Assembly (NCBI GenBank): GCA_037178675.1
Contig: JAYMGJ010000098.1
Coordinates: 248,001 to 312,000 of the forward strand
Direction of reading: 5' to 3'
From: Scleroderma bovista
Lineage: Eukaryota > Basidiomycota > Agaricomycetes > Boletales > Sclerodermataceae
DNA: 64,000 bases
The position numbers and the translations under genes are program-made. Below the pieces are notes generated by a model. The model did no database searches and had not been told where the DNA came from. It was given only the letters and a program-made list of their open reading frames with translations. The stretch's first letter is position 1; each line of letters begins with the position of its first letter. Shown one piece after another: positions 47,465 through 59,658 of the stretch.

Positions 47465-48845
47465 ATGGCTAGGCGCTTGTATCTTGGCAGTACGAATAAC
47501 TTTCGACGGTTGTCCGTAGACGCTACTTATTGAGTCCGGTTTACAGGACTACCACCTGATGCTCGTGCGGAGGATGTCGCAAAATTTTTCGACGGCTTTG
47601 GTCGTATCATTGATTGTCGTGTTATGACAGGTTCACCTTTCAGTTCCTGATGTTGCATTGTTCTTGCTACTGACAGCCACTGGAAAGGTTTCGGTTTTGT
47701 GGAGTTTGAAAGCTCAAAGGTCTTTTCTCTTCATCGAAACATGGTTCGTGAAGTTTACATCCGCTACAGGATGCTGAAGACGCTGTGTATAACTTCAATG
47801 GCAAATCGTTCATGGGGACGAAGTAGGTCCTCTGTCTCGGCCACATCATTTCCTAATTCGTGCATGTAGTATCGTCGTAGAGTTCGCCAAAGAAAGTCGT
47901 CCTCGCAGGGACCCTTACGAAAATGATCGCAACCACGGGTATTTGGCTCGTGATAGCGTGCAGCCTGATATTTGTCTAACAGTTGCAGTAGTACCCGTTC
48001 TCGGAGGCCTTCCGGTATACGACTTGTTGTTTCTGGCATATCTCGTGATACAAGCTGGCAGGTAGGTTGATCACAGCCAAGTCACCCAAGTTAGATTGTA
48101 TCCAAATCCCTTGTGCTACGAGCGATTCCATCACTATTATTCTGACAACCCGCCTGGAATCTGACAACTTCGTTCATATCAGGATTTGAAAGATTTTGGG
48201 CGTGAAGCGGGAAGCGTTTCCTTCGCTGACATTGACCGTGACCTCCCTGGGCAAGGGTCAGTACAGTTTGCTTATACCCTCGGTGTATGTCATTCATCCG
48301 CTGTACAGAGTCTTGGAGTACCTTCATCGCGATGATGCGGATCGTGCCGTCAAGGACTTGGATGGTAAAGACCTTCGCGGGAGGCCTGTACGAGTTGCAT
48401 ATGATGAATCGGTATGCGATAGAACTTGGGCCATACTTTGCTTCTAACCATCGTGTCTTCTCAGCGCGGTGGTGTCGATAATCACAGGCGTGATGATCGT
48501 CGCGATGATCGTCACAGGGAAGAACGCTACTACCGAGAAGAACGGCCATCTCACAGGCGGGAGCGGTCAAGGTCGCCTCGTCGTGCCGAATACGATGATC
48601 GTCGCCCAAGGGCTTCACCTCCAGGAAGGAGGGATTATGATGAGAAAAAGCCTGCAGGGTACGATGATTATCGGCGGGGAGGTTATGATGATGACCGCAG
48701 AGCCCCTGATTACTATTATGACCGCCGCAGGGACGATCATGATAGGCGACGCGACGAACGCGGCGCCAGGCGCGATGACAAGGACGATCGGTACGACGAT
48801 AGGGCGATAAGGCACACCAATGGCGACGGTGGTTGGGCGCGCTAA
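47465..48845 (+). CDS. SR-like splicing factor with two RRMs and Asp/Arg-rich tail
   Basis: Start MARRLYLG at 47465, then RRM1: LPPDARAEDVAKFFDGFGRI, CRVMT, GFGFVEFESSK, DAVYNFNGKSFMG, IVVEFAKESRPRRDP. RRM2 reads RLVVSGISRDTSWQDLKDFG; SWQDLKD is the hallmark of the second pseudo-RRM of SR proteins (SRSF1/4/5/6 type; yeast Srp2 in Schizosaccharomyces). It continues AGSVSFADIDRD, VLEYLHRDDADRAVKDLDGK and RPVRVAYDES. The tail is dominated by D-D-R, R-R-D and E-E-R units with only a short RERSRSPRR stretch, ending HTNGDGGWAR at 48845. Expected role: exon recognition and alternative splicing or mRNA export in the nucleus. Introns of 45-70 nt. Confidence 0.88.
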
Positions 48846-49327
48846 AGGAAATATGGTCGTTTGGTCGTGGACAATGGGCCGTGCGGCAGTCGCTTTCGTA
48901 AATGATCTCGCGGTCTCTTTAAGGACATGGTCACCTCGAGCTTTTGGCTTTGCCGTATGTTGGGGCGAACGGAAGAACTGTACTTGTCTTAGTGGTCGAA
49001 ACCCCTTGGTCCCATTTGTCGCGTCATGAGGATGAGGTCGCTGTTCCCGAAATTTCGTCCTTCCAAGGTGGCGCCGAAACCTAATAGGCATAAGTTCCAG
49101 AACTACAGGGGTTCCTTCTATGCCCATGAAAAATGGCCCAGTCGTGGTCCAGAGGCATTGCTATAAACGCGTATCCATTGGAGGCTGAAGATTCGACTAC
49201 CTAATCGACGTGAAAGAAATCACTATGTATCTAATCTCAATATAGGTGGCTTTTATCATAGGGTACGTCCGTTTATGAACACCTTAGCGTGAGACTAACA
49301 AATGAAATTGGTATCTAACTAATCGTA
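48846..49327. other. Gene-free stretch between convergent genes
   Basis: 482 bp between the 3' ends of the SR-like gene and the TBCE gene. The tail-encoding repeats make antisense open frames here that are not genes. Nothing else seen. Confidence 0.4.
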
Positions 49328-51333
49328 TCACTGTACTGTAATATACACAAATAAATTTGAGCCGTCGTCTATACCATACCAGTCCAAGCTGTGATCATCA
49401 TGACTTAATTCCACGAATCCATCTTCCACATGCAACCATACCTGGACCATATCTCTACTCACTGATCGAGGAACTCGCAAGGCTTTGATCAACTTAGCAC
49501 GAAATGTTGCCAATTTCATTGTTGCTAGGACTTTGAGTGATGTCTGCGTGGTTGGATGGTCCTGCCGCTCGTCCGGGGGCGAAAAACAGCGGTAGATGTT
49601 GATAACTAGAAACATTTGCAAGACACGCCAAAGAGGCAGTAGGTGTGATTTACCTATCAGAGATTTGCTAAGTTTATCCTCGGTTCCATTTCCTGGTGTC
49701 ATCCCAGCAGGCTTTCCATATTCTGTACATTGGCCCAATGTCATTGAAGCTTGAAATAAAGCTAACTGTCGCACGCACTCTGGCATAAAGCAGCCCACTG
49801 TGGGTGGAAATGGCACTTTTCCTCGTCGTTGCCGGGCACATTCTTGGATACAAAGGAAAGATAGAAGAGTTCGCTGTCTATTCTCTCTCTCGCAGAAATC
49901 TGCTACAGTATGAGTATAAGAAAATCATCCATTCGATATCCGCACAGCAGTGGAATCCAGCATCAGTAGGCTCGGGATTTTTGCAATAACGAACTGCCTC
50001 GAATAGTGGGAAAATGCACTCTCTGACAAGGTGGTCAGGCAAAATTCAGTGAAGGATCAACCATAAACAAACGTTCACTGAGGGGATTTCCGGCCAAGCT
50101 CAATGACTTAAGCTCAGGGCACCACTGAACCAATCTATCCACATCTTGCCAATCATTCAGGGCATTCATGGACAGTACAATATTTTGGATACTTTGAAGA
50201 GGAGATGGATGTAATTCGAGCGCTGGGATCGTTTGGATGCCATTGGAGGAGAGAATGAGGCGACCTAGTCTGAAAAGCTTATAAGTAAACACAAGAAGAC
50301 TAGATCGCGAGCACTTACGCGACGAACTCAGAGAGAGCAAGTGTCAGGCCAACCCAATCATTGAGCTCATTGGTATCAAAATTCAGACAGCGGACATGTG
50401 GAATTGATTTCGGTCCCTTGGCATGTAATGAGGTGAGGCGGTTATATCCCAACTCCACGAGTTGCAAGGCCTGCATGAAAGGCAAAACCCCCCTGAATTC
50501 CTCCCATGTGACTAGTGTGCCATTTAATTGGAGTTCGACGATATGCTCGAACGCAGCGGTGATGAACTCGCTGCTGAGTGGTAGGAAACGGTTCCGACTG
50601 GATATGTGCGTTATGAGCCTGACCTTGAGTTGGCAGGCAACTTACTTGAGCACCAACCTCCTTAAGCAAGGGAGCTCGGCTACGATGTCAGCTACGGTTT
50701 CCCAACCAACCAGAAGGTTTGCAGACAAGTCAAGCCCCCGGATATCTTATATATGCGTTGGTCAATGCGAAGAGAGTATGAGAATACAGTCAAAACGTTA
50801 CTTGGACAAGTACGACGAATTTCACCAGGGCTATCACCATATGCAACCCTTTCATTGTCGAGACTTACCTCCTGAAGACGATCGAGGGCACGAAGTTTGT
50901 TCCTAATTTTGTCAAAGCCAACTGCTTCTACTTCGATAGCACCATTTGAGGAACCCAGGATTATTTTCTCTTGGACTGAGGCATCTGAAAATCCCTCAGC
51001 GTATTTTGCAGAGAGGGCGGCGAGAAACGAGACGCCGAAGCATAGGGATTTCGATGGGCGTATGAAGGAACCAGTGTTGGGTACACTTTGATAAAGTTTG
51101 ATGAACGAGGTATTGCTGCGATGAATAGCATCGAGCTCTTACCGACATGTGAAATATTGATGGCCGTCCTTCACACCGTCGTGCTTACCACGTTTAGGAT
51201 CGTCCCATTCGACGCCATACCAGACGCCCTGGGTACCGTTGACAGGGCCAACGTATTTAATGGTTCCCAAATAACCCGATGTTGCAGAGAATCTGGTGCC
51301 TACGCGCATGGGATCTTGAGCCAGCAATTCCAT
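49328..51333 (-). CDS. Tubulin-folding cofactor E
   Basis: Cofactor E binds alpha-tubulin and helps form the alpha/beta dimer. ATG at 51333: MELLAQDPMRVGTRFSATSG, then the CAP-Gly domain (YLGTIKYVGPVNGTQGVWYG, VEWDDPKRGKHDG). LRRs follow: LVELGYNRLTSLHAKG, HVRCLNFDTNELNDWVGLTL, RLGRLILSSNGIQTIPALEL, VLSMNALNDWQDVDRLVQWC, LKSLSLAGNPLSE. Spliced through two short introns: SAFSHYSRQFVIAKIPSLLM, LDSTA, then ARERIDSELFYLSFVSKN. After another intron comes a C-terminal ubiquitin-like domain (MKLATFRAKLIKALRVPRSV, MVQVWLHVEDGFVELSHDDH, DGSNLFVYITVQ). CAP-Gly, LRR and UBL in this order identify TBCE (fungal Pac2/Alp21). About 540 residues. Confidence 0.92.
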
Positions 51334-51699
51334 TGTAAGGTGCCGATTCCTCAATCTCAGGCCAAGATCGGTCGGTCGAAGACTCGAACATCAATTTACG
51401 TAAATCATCTGAGGCATTATTCCCTTGCTTGCAGAGCAAGGGTTCTGGGAGTTCGTTAAATCGTGAGAACCTGCCGGTTTGGAAAACGTTCCCTTTTCTG
51501 GACGAGCGTGAGAAATATAAAATTCGCCCTTGTGTCCTATTAGTAATTGCCTTGTTTGGCACCTCTCTATCTCTCTCTCTCGTCCTTACCAAGTCTCCTT
51601 CCCTTCAGTTTCGCTGCTGCCCTCTTCCATTTCTTTCCCATTTCTCTTTCGTCTCCATGTCGAGTTTTTTTTTAATGAATCATCTTTGGCAAGTAGTTG
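51334..51699. promoter_or_regulatory. Upstream region of TBCE
   Basis: Sequence between the TBCE start and the helicase relic; promoter by position. Pyrimidine-rich on the plus strand around 51560-51650. The relic's far C-terminal codons may extend into it. Confidence 0.35.
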
Positions 51700-52345
51700 C
51701 AAGCTATGTGATAGCTTGGAATACTTTGGCATTGAAATCCCTCAGCACTTGTATGGTTGATTTCCCTGAACTGCGTGAGAGCACAACATAGAGGTTGAAC
51801 AGGCTAAGGCCCCCTGTAGGTGGTGTGTTGCTATATCCATTACAATGTATGGGATTGTTCAACTTTGTGATTGATAGTCTGTGAATGCATATGCTGCTGT
51901 AATCAAAAATCGATGCCATTTGACCATTTACTGTGGTTGGTTTCCATCATTCTTGACAACCCAGACTTGCATAGACTTGGTAACAAGTTCAATGAATATG
52001 ACAACTGCCTCTAGACCTTTTAATGGTTTGGCTTGCAGTTGCATGTGCTCTAGCTTCACCAAGAGGTATAATGGTACATTCTTCAAGACCATGTCTCATT
52101 CCTCCTTTGAGTATGTTTTGTCAGGGTGCAGTATTATGTCCATGATGGTTCCATGTGTGCTGTTGGTAATATCCTGGTCTGTCTCTACATTTGTAGTCAC
52201 TATCACCTTCATGCCTATTGCTAGTTCCACCATGGCTGGCAATCATTCTTGCTTGGACCTCTTGTTTGACAATCATGTGGCCAGTGGCATGCCCTTGGAT
52301 GGTGTCTTCTGCATAGCAGATGAAGAGATCAATACTATATACTAG
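51700..52345 (-). pseudogene. Relic of Helitron PIF1-like helicase C-terminus
   Basis: Reading the minus strand from 52345 downwards gives, across frameshifts: ICYAEDTIQGHATGHM, AMVELAIGMKVIVTTNVETD, QDITNSTHGTIMDIILHPDK, VPLYLLVKLEHMQLQAKPL, EAVVIFIELVTKSMQVW, AYAFTDYQSQS, TIPYIVMDIAT and TPPTGGLSLFNLYVVLSRSS. These are the last motifs of the PIF1-type helicase encoded by Helitron transposons, as widespread in Agaricomycetes. At least three in-frame stops (after KEE, QPQ and SQS) and two frameshifts show it is dead. No Rep domain lies nearby, so only the helicase end remains. It sits between the TBCE and HIBCH promoters. No Helitron 3' hairpin was verified. Confidence 0.8.
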
Positions 52346-52596
52346 TTACTAGTGCTATGCATCTGATAGCCATCAGGTAATCAATTTAAGCAGTCCAAAG
52401 TGCATGCAGCAAGCAAGGGTTCTGCCGACGCAGGCGGCATTTCGAGTATAATTATATAATTAATTTAAACCAAACTCGCATAAATAAAACTGTTTTAATT
52501 TAGGTGTTTTGGGCAGAAGTCCGAATACGACGTGCACCGCAGGTGCAGTGGTTCCTCTGTTCATTTGCCAAGGTACAACTTGGGTTTTCTTTTACT
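52346..52596. promoter_or_regulatory. AT-rich upstream region of HIBCH
   Basis: Contains an AT-rich block at about 52449-52502 just before the HIBCH 5' region. It may be part of the transposon footprint or a core promoter. No clean TATA box can be chosen. Confidence 0.3.
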
Positions 52597-54390
52597 ATGC
52601 TAGCAATTGCTAGGATGGTCAACCATAGAGCTACAGCGGTGCTCTCCAGGGCTCACGCAATTGCTGCGCATATGTCCACAAGTGCGGGCTCTTCTTTGGA
52701 CCAGGTGAGCAACTCCGTATGCTAACCTAGATCCACCTCAACCTCTCTAGCCAATACTTTTCCAATCCAATGGCTGCACCCGAACCTTCGTATTAAACAG
52801 ACCAAAGAAGCTCAATGCTCTCAATACCGTCATGTTGGACTCGTTGCGACACCAGGTTGAGGTAAGTGGCTGGCAAGTTAATTTGGCCTTTTACAGAAGG
52901 ATATTATTGTAGCTGTGGTCAAAATCAGACCTTTGTAGAATGGTCATTGGAACTGGAACTGGTCGTGCGTTCTGCGCCGGGGGAGATGTTGCCTGTATGT
53001 AATGTCTCATCATGGCATCCAGCTAACTTTCATAATTGCCAGCTGTGCTACAAGACGCTCTACTGGAGGAGACTCGTCCCCGGGCTGTGGAATTTTTCCA
53101 GAAAGAGTAGGTTGGCTTACCCTGGTTGAGCACATTGCTAAAAAGCTTCTAGGTTTGAACTAGATTACATTTTGTCACAACTTCCCAAACCATACGTCGC
53201 TGTCCTCGACGGCATCACAAGTCGGTTTCTGTTTTGAAGACGCTTCTGTGTAATTCACCTCATCATCAGTGGGCGGGGGCGTTGGCCTTGCTATAAATGC
53301 ACCCTTCAGGGTGGCAACAGAAAGGACTGTATTTGCTATGCCAGAGACCAAGATAGGGTACTTTCCCGATGTAGGAGCAAGCTACTTCCTATCGAGGCTG
53401 GATGGCGAAGTGGGCACATATCTCGCTTTGACGTCAGATAAACTCGTCGGCAGAGAGGTTTTGTGAGTATTCGGTCATTCGTTACGTCTATTGCTCACAA
53501 CTTTGCAGTGAACATGGTATCGCAACGCATTACATCACATCACGATCAGTTTCCAGCCTCCTTTCACATTTGGCGGAATTCGATGATCCTAGTTTCTCAC
53601 AGATCAACCGCACGATCGAGGAACTGCATGCCGAGCGTCAGCCCCACGAACCAAACAGTAACCTCACGGGCATTGTTCGGCAAGCCTTGGACACTGCTTT
53701 CAGTCACAATAGCATGGAAGAGATCTTCCAGAGCTTGGAAGCCTTGGAATGCGCGTTGGACGTTCGCGTCCGATCCTGGGCTAAGCAGACCTTGGAAACA
53801 CTTCACATGCGTAGTCCCACCAGTCTGAAGGTGGCTTTGGCAGCTTTGAGACGGGGTAAGCAAATGACCCTGTCAGAGGCGTTGCAGATGGAGATCAGAA
53901 TAGCCTCTGCATTTTGCGTGAGTTGGGATCACCTAGTTTCGCCCTTATCTTTTTCATTGCAACCACTTCATAGAATGAAGCGAGCCCAGATTTCCGTACC
54001 GGTGTAAGCGCGGTTTTGGTCGACAAGATGGAAGGTCGGCCATCGTGGTTGCCTGACAATCTCATTGGAGTCTCACCTGACATGGTCGAACGATTTTTCT
54101 CTGAATCATCACCCTACCAATCAATCGCGCCGACACTTTCTGTTGGTGATCAGGCCCAGCCCCGGGATTTTGATTTCATGACCTATAGTCTACCGTCTGA
54201 ATCGGAATTGTCCGAGGTTATTCGATCGTGCTGCAAGGAAGGATCCACCACTATCTTTGACCTACTGGCGAACATGGAGGGAGTTTGTAGGCGCAAGTTT
54301 GGCGCCAAGGAAAAGATTTTGGATATAGTACACCGTAAATGCGACCTTAAGACCAGCAACGGGACGACAACTGTCACTTGGAAGGAATGA
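52597..54390 (+). CDS. 3-hydroxyisobutyryl-CoA hydrolase, mitochondrial
   Basis: Crotonase-fold enzyme of valine breakdown; the fungal homologue (Ehd3) is also reported with the mitochondrial ribosome. Met at 52597 ([20 protein letters not shown]) gives a basic presequence; the frame is open upstream to 52504. Blocks: [31 protein letters not shown] (oxyanion hole), [60 protein letters not shown] (Glu and Asp of the active site), [43 protein letters not shown]. The C-terminus extends past the usual end with about 110 residues, including a Ser-rich stretch and [20 protein letters not shown], finishing TVTWKE at 54390. Confidence 0.9.
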
Positions 54391-55571
54391 TTGGGCGCTG
54401 ATCTCTGGATATTGCACTGCATCGTTGGTGAATTATACAATGTAATTTGGGTGGATGTCGGTGTTCGGGCATGAATCCCCCATGTTGGCTGCCACCACTA
54501 ATTTTAACCGTATAGGAAGCAAATTAGCTAGGTCTTTGGAAAACAAGAGACATCTTGATTGATCATGAAGTGATCCTGATATTCAAAGAATCTGGCAGGG
54601 CACCAGCACAGCCTCTAGTATGGCCTATTATGCAGCCGCACGGCCAAGACTCAGCCCGACGATGGATCGTTTGTTGCCGTGGTCGTTGTTCATGCTGAAA
54701 CGTGTACCATCGGCACAGACCCATGATACGATCGATATCATGTGACCAGTGTGCTTTTGTAGTCGTAGTACAGCATTAGAATCTCTGAAACGTTCAAACA
54801 GTCAAGCTTTCAAGTATCTATTGCTACAGGAATAGTGTGGTTAGCTGTGGATGCTGCACAGTTGCTGTGTATGAAGTGACTCGATGCACAGCTGGACAGG
54901 ATTAGTTGTCCAATGCGCAACCGAGGGGTCAGAAAAATGACTGTTGTACAGGTACGTTGGCGACCCAGGCCCGTGCGCCTCGTAAGTGCGCGGCTGACAG
55001 TGCTAACGTGTGGCGGGTCGTGAATATCAGACACTGCTCTGATTTGTGCTATGCGTAACAAGTCGATGGCGGTCTGCACACAGCATCATTGAAACTCGGC
55101 AGAGAAACACTGGCAGGCCATGGTCCAAGGTGGTCAACTGACAGAATCCTTCAACTGCATAGATGTCACCCGTTGAACGCTGATCAGTGATCGGGGGAGG
55201 CAAGGTTTAACTGCGGTCAACGTCACTGCATTGGTTGATACAAAGAACATGTACGTAGTAAACGAACTTAGTACCCCAGCAGTTGATAGGTTCCGCACTC
55301 GGAGGCACCACGGTTCCTGACAACCATCGAGTCAGGGCACGAGTCAGTTTGTAATCATTGCCCAGTCTGCTTACCTACGGCGTGGCTGGTTGAGTGACCG
55401 CGACAGGGGATCAGAAACAAGATGAAATCAGATCTGGCAGAGAGATGGGACGCAACAAACTTAGTGATGCCGCCCAGGTAGCAAATGCTATAGCTCCGAT
55501 AATCCCAGCCACCGCAATTGTGTGACTAGGGTGGTTCGTTGACAGCATATAATCCTACACTGCAGGTGCCG
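54391..55571. other. Gene-free stretch upstream of IDO
   Basis: About 1.2 kb without supportable coding sequence. It holds the HIBCH 3' UTR and the IDO upstream region. No repeat or RNA gene seen. Confidence 0.4.
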
Positions 55572-55578
55572 TATAAAA
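55572..55578 (+). promoter_or_regulatory. TATA box of IDO gene
   Basis: TATAAAA, 58 bp before the IDO start codon at 55636, with no intervening ATG. A TATA-driven promoter suits an inducible catabolic gene. Confidence 0.6.
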
Positions 55579-55635
55579 CCACTGTTCCTGGCCTGTGCAT
55601 ATTCAACGTTTTCTTCCACTCACAATCGACTCACC

Positions 55636-57099
55636 ATGTATCCTGTTGACCTGTTACCATCGCCTGTCCATCTTGTTAACGACATCTTCACCCTTCTGCG
55701 CTCCGCGAGCCGCAGAGTAACAGCAGATGCAAAGCCCAATCCTGCGGACTTCGACGTCAACATTCAAACAAACACAGGATTCTTGCCTCCTTCTCCACTA
55801 CCGAACCTGCAAAAGCCCTATGACATATGGGAAGATGCCCTGTCAGAGGCACAGCGCGTATTGAAGCTAGGGGAGAATCTTCCCGAGACACACACTCAAG
55901 AAAGAGCAGCTGGCGAGCACTGGCGAGAGCGAATACGAACAGTGAGTAAAGGTTAAACACAAAAGATATCTTGCTCACTTCACACAAAGATGCCAGTCCT
56001 TGAAGCAGATAGCCTGCTGGCTGATCCGCAACTGGTCCGAAGGGCACATCAAGTCCTTGCTTTCCTCGTGCACTTTTACGCGCACTCCATCCCTCCAGAC
56101 GTTATTTTCGAGTCAATAGTCATTCCACGGTCACTTGTCACCCCCCTCATGACCGTGTCGCAGGCCCTGAAAATCGCTCCAGTACTCACATTTGCCGACA
56201 CAGTTCTCTGGAACTGGGAGCTCGTCGACCCTAAGCTGCCAGTGACTCTCGAGAACATGCATCTCGGCAGACATCTTTTCTCCGGAACGGAAGCTGAACG
56301 CAAATTTTACTATGGTTCGGCCCGCACCGAGCTGGTCGGAGCGGAGATCCTACATATCATCAATGAATATCACAATCTCCCAAACGTCACCGAGATATCT
56401 TCCGTCTGCCAGATAAACAAACTCCTCGAACGGCTATCATTAGCCATTGAGGACATCAACACGAGCATCCAGGCCATGCGGAATGAAGTGGATCCTCAAG
56501 TGTTCTTCTGGGAAGCTCGCCCGTGGTGGAATGGAAGCGCAAGCGGAGATTCTGCACCAGCCTGGATCTACGAAGGGATTGCAGATTCTTCCAGACTGGA
56601 TCTGAGCGGTCCTTCAGCCGGGCAGAGCAGCATCATGCACGCTCTCGACCTCTTTCTCGATATCGACCACAAGCTTCGGCAACGGAGATCTCCCACTCCA
56701 TCGGAGAGCAACAAGAAGGCAGATCATGGATTTATGGAAAGAATGCGACGATACATGCCAGGGAAGCACAGGGCATACTTGGAGTGGATTGCAAGATCCC
56801 CGCGAGCGCTGAGGAGCGTAGCACAGGAAACACCCGCCGTCCGGGAGCAGTATAATGCTGCAGTGACTACTCTGAAGAAGCTCAGAGACTGCCACATGCG
56901 TATCGCATGCCTCTACATCGTCACGATGTCTCGCAGTACTCGACCACCACCAGGATGCCCGATGGCAGCGGTTATGCGGAGGATGGAAAGAGAAGCAGCA
57001 AGGCAAGGGCCAGTGACGGGAACGGGTGGGAACGAGCTCGCGCTGTTGCTGAAAGCTGGGCGAGATGCAACTTCAAGAGCCGTGTTAACAACGAACTGA
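55636..57099 (+). CDS. Indoleamine 2,3-dioxygenase
   Basis: Haem enzyme opening the indole ring of tryptophan to N-formylkynurenine, first step of the kynurenine route (NAD or catabolism). Start MYPVDLLPSPVHLVNDIFTL at 55636. One intron (GTGAGT...AAAG, about 55941-55989) joins RERIRT to MPVLEADSLL. Motifs: TGFLPPSPLPNL, RRAHQVLAFLVHFYAHSIPP, PVLTFADTVLWNWELVDPKL, FWEARPWWNGS, LDLSGPSAGQSSIMHALDLF, FMERMRRYMPGKHRAYLEWI and LRDCHMRIACLYIV. His in RDCHMRIA is at the place of the proximal haem ligand (human IDO1 His346); the SGPSAGQS loop is the family signature. About 475 residues. Fungi often carry several IDO types; which one this is I cannot say. Confidence 0.92.
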
Positions 57100-57345
57100 A
57101 GTACGACTGGAAGGACTGTCCGCTATCCATTGCATGAGATGGTGTTCATAATATTGCATAGTCGCTTTCATATCCCCACTGAATATTTATTACCCACTGT
57201 AGCGATATCTAGTAGATTACTTACCCAGTAGTAGCTTTTTTGCGATCAAACATGGATGTGATGATGGTGGTCGATGTCATCCTGCGCGTCAATAAGCACA
57301 AACACGGGCAAGTCGCGTTTTTACCTCGCCCTTCAACACAATAGG
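57100..57345. promoter_or_regulatory. IDO 3' end and RPA1 upstream region
   Basis: Only 246 bp between same-strand genes. It contains the IDO 3' UTR and the RPA1 promoter by position. Nothing distinctive seen. Confidence 0.35.
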
Positions 57346-59548
57346 ATGGTTCAACTCACATCGGGTATCTGCAGCAGGCTGAACGAGGCATCCCCGTCAG
57401 AGATCGACGAACTCGGCTCTGGCTATACCGTGCAGTTGCTCTCCATTAAAAAAGTCACTGCCAACTCGACCACAGCTGCCCCCATTGACCGCTATCGCAT
57501 CATCATCTCAGATGGAGTGCACTTTGTTCAGGCAATGCTTGCAACGCAACTGAATGATCTGGTCGCAAATTCCGAGATTACCAAAAACTCGGTCGTCATT
57601 ATCGACAAGTTGACTTGCAACTTCGTCGGAGACAAGAGGTACGATACCGGTTGGCTCTATCCATTGGTTACTTACACCACCTCTCATAATTAGGCTCATT
57701 ATTGTTCTTGACCTCCATGTCGTGTCTCGCGATGAAGAGAAAATCGGAAATCCAACCAATGCGCCTACTTCCGCCCCCCAGCAAGATGCCGAAGTCGCTG
57801 CACCTTCTGTGCTACAACCTCAGGTCGCGTCTGACTCTAGGACATCCCAGTCCCGCCCTGCGACGACCAACCGTCCTGGGAGATCGATTTATCCCATTGA
57901 GGGTCTTAGCCCCTATCAGAACAATTGGACCATCAAGGCTCTTGTAACGCAGAAATCTGACATTCGAACCTGGTCTAATCCACGGGGAGAAGGAAAACTC
58001 TTTAATGTCACTCTGATGGACGAGTCGGGCGAAATCCGTGCAACCGGCTTTAATACCGTTGTTGATGCACTCTATGACAAGCTAGAGGAAGGGAAAGTGT
58101 ATTACATATCGAAAGCACGGGTCAATCTGGCGAAAAAGAAGTTTTCTAACATCCAGAATGAATACGAACTGGGTCTTGAAAGGAATACAGAAGTCGAAGA
58201 GGTTCGTATTTAGTCATGGATCACTGGCTCTGGCTAATGGTGTTGTTCCCGTCAGTGCCTGGAAGCAAGCAGCGTACCGATGATTAAATATAACTTCACA
58301 CCCCTTGCGTCGCTAGAAGAGTTGCAAAAGGACTCCATTTGTGGTACGTACTCGATGCATGAGTGCAGTGACATGCCAATCGTTGAGTTTAGACGTGATC
58401 GGTATCGTCAAGGAGGTCGGACGCTTAGATGAAATAACATCTAAAGCAGGCCGAACGGTGGGTTCCCCTCCATCAGTCCTCCATTACTTTCTGATTTCCC
58501 GCACAGGTGCAAAAGCGGGATCTTACACTCGTGGACAAATCACAGTATTCTGTCAGGCTTACGCTTTGGGGAAAGCAAGCAGAAACGTTCGCTGCAGATG
58601 ACCTTCCTGTGATTGCTTTCAAAGGGGTCAAGGTCTCGGATTTCGGAGGTAAGTCTGGACCATCCTGCCGTCTACTTGTCTCCTCACATTATTAAGGGCG
58701 ATCGCTTTCGATGATAAGCTCCAGTATCATGACTATCTCGCCAGATATCGAAGACGCTCACCTCCTTCGCGGCTGGTATGATGGTATTGGGGCAGAGAAA
58801 ACGTTCCAATCGCATTCCAGTGCAATATCATCTGGATCTTCTTTCACCGGATTTAATCGCGCTGAGATGCGATCCCTTCTCGATGTCAAGCAATCCCAGC
58901 TTGGCATGTCTGACAAACCGGACTTTTTTTCAACCAGGGCTACGGTGATGCATATAAAGAGCGAGAATATCGCATATCCTGCATGCCCTACGCAGGGTTG
59001 TAATAAGAAAGTGACAGAGATCAATGACGGCTGGAGGTGCGAAAAGTGTGATAAGACCCACCCGCGACCTGAATACCGGTAATTGCACGCCTTCTGTAAG
59101 CGTCCATGCATCTGACATCTCGCCACAGGTACATTCTATCCATGGCGGTAGCAGATTGGTCAGGACAGGCGTGGTTGCAAGGATTCAATGATGCTGGTGT
59201 AGTCGTCTTCGAGAAGAGTGCAGATGAAGTCATCGAACTCAAAGTATGTACTGTTTCAGCCAGTGTGTAGCAGCTGACAGCTCTGGCCAAGGAACAAAGC
59301 GATTCCGACTACAACGCCTTGATGGCGCAGTCTGGGGGACGGACGTTCAATTTCAGTTGTCGCGCTAAGCAGGATACGTATAACGTGGGTCGATCAGCTT
59401 TCTTGTTATGACTCAAAGACTCAGTTTTCGTCAGGATCAAACTCGTGTGAGATATGGAATCTCCAAGATCAGCCCTTTGGACTATTATGAGGAGGCGAAA
59501 CTTCTTCGTGACCTCCTCATGACGTCGCCTTGGGCGCAAGGTGCTTGA
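57346..59548 (+). CDS. rfa1: Replication protein A 70 kDa subunit
   Basis: Large subunit of RPA, the single-strand DNA-binding complex of replication, repair and recombination. ATG at 57346: [23 protein letters not shown]70[46 protein letters not shown] Pro/Ser/Gln linker leads to DBD-A ([53 protein letters not shown]), DBD-B ([43 protein letters not shown]) and DBD-C with a C4 zinc ribbon ([10 protein letters not shown] ... WRCEKCDK), then [10 protein letters not shown]. All four OB folds are present, in order. It ends [11 protein letters not shown] at 59548. Introns are short; the one after FGG needs care. Confidence 0.95.
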
Positions 59549-59658
59549 TTGAATGTTTTTAATTGCCCACTGTCTGTACCACCACTCGGGGTTTCTGCGA
59601 AATAATTATCATAAAATACTCATAGCACTGAATCAAGACATTATCTTTGTATAGTATG

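Noticed and set aside
48615..49127. 170-codon minus-strand hydrophobic open frame
   Set aside because: It is the antisense shadow of the Asp/Arg repeat tail of the SR-like protein.
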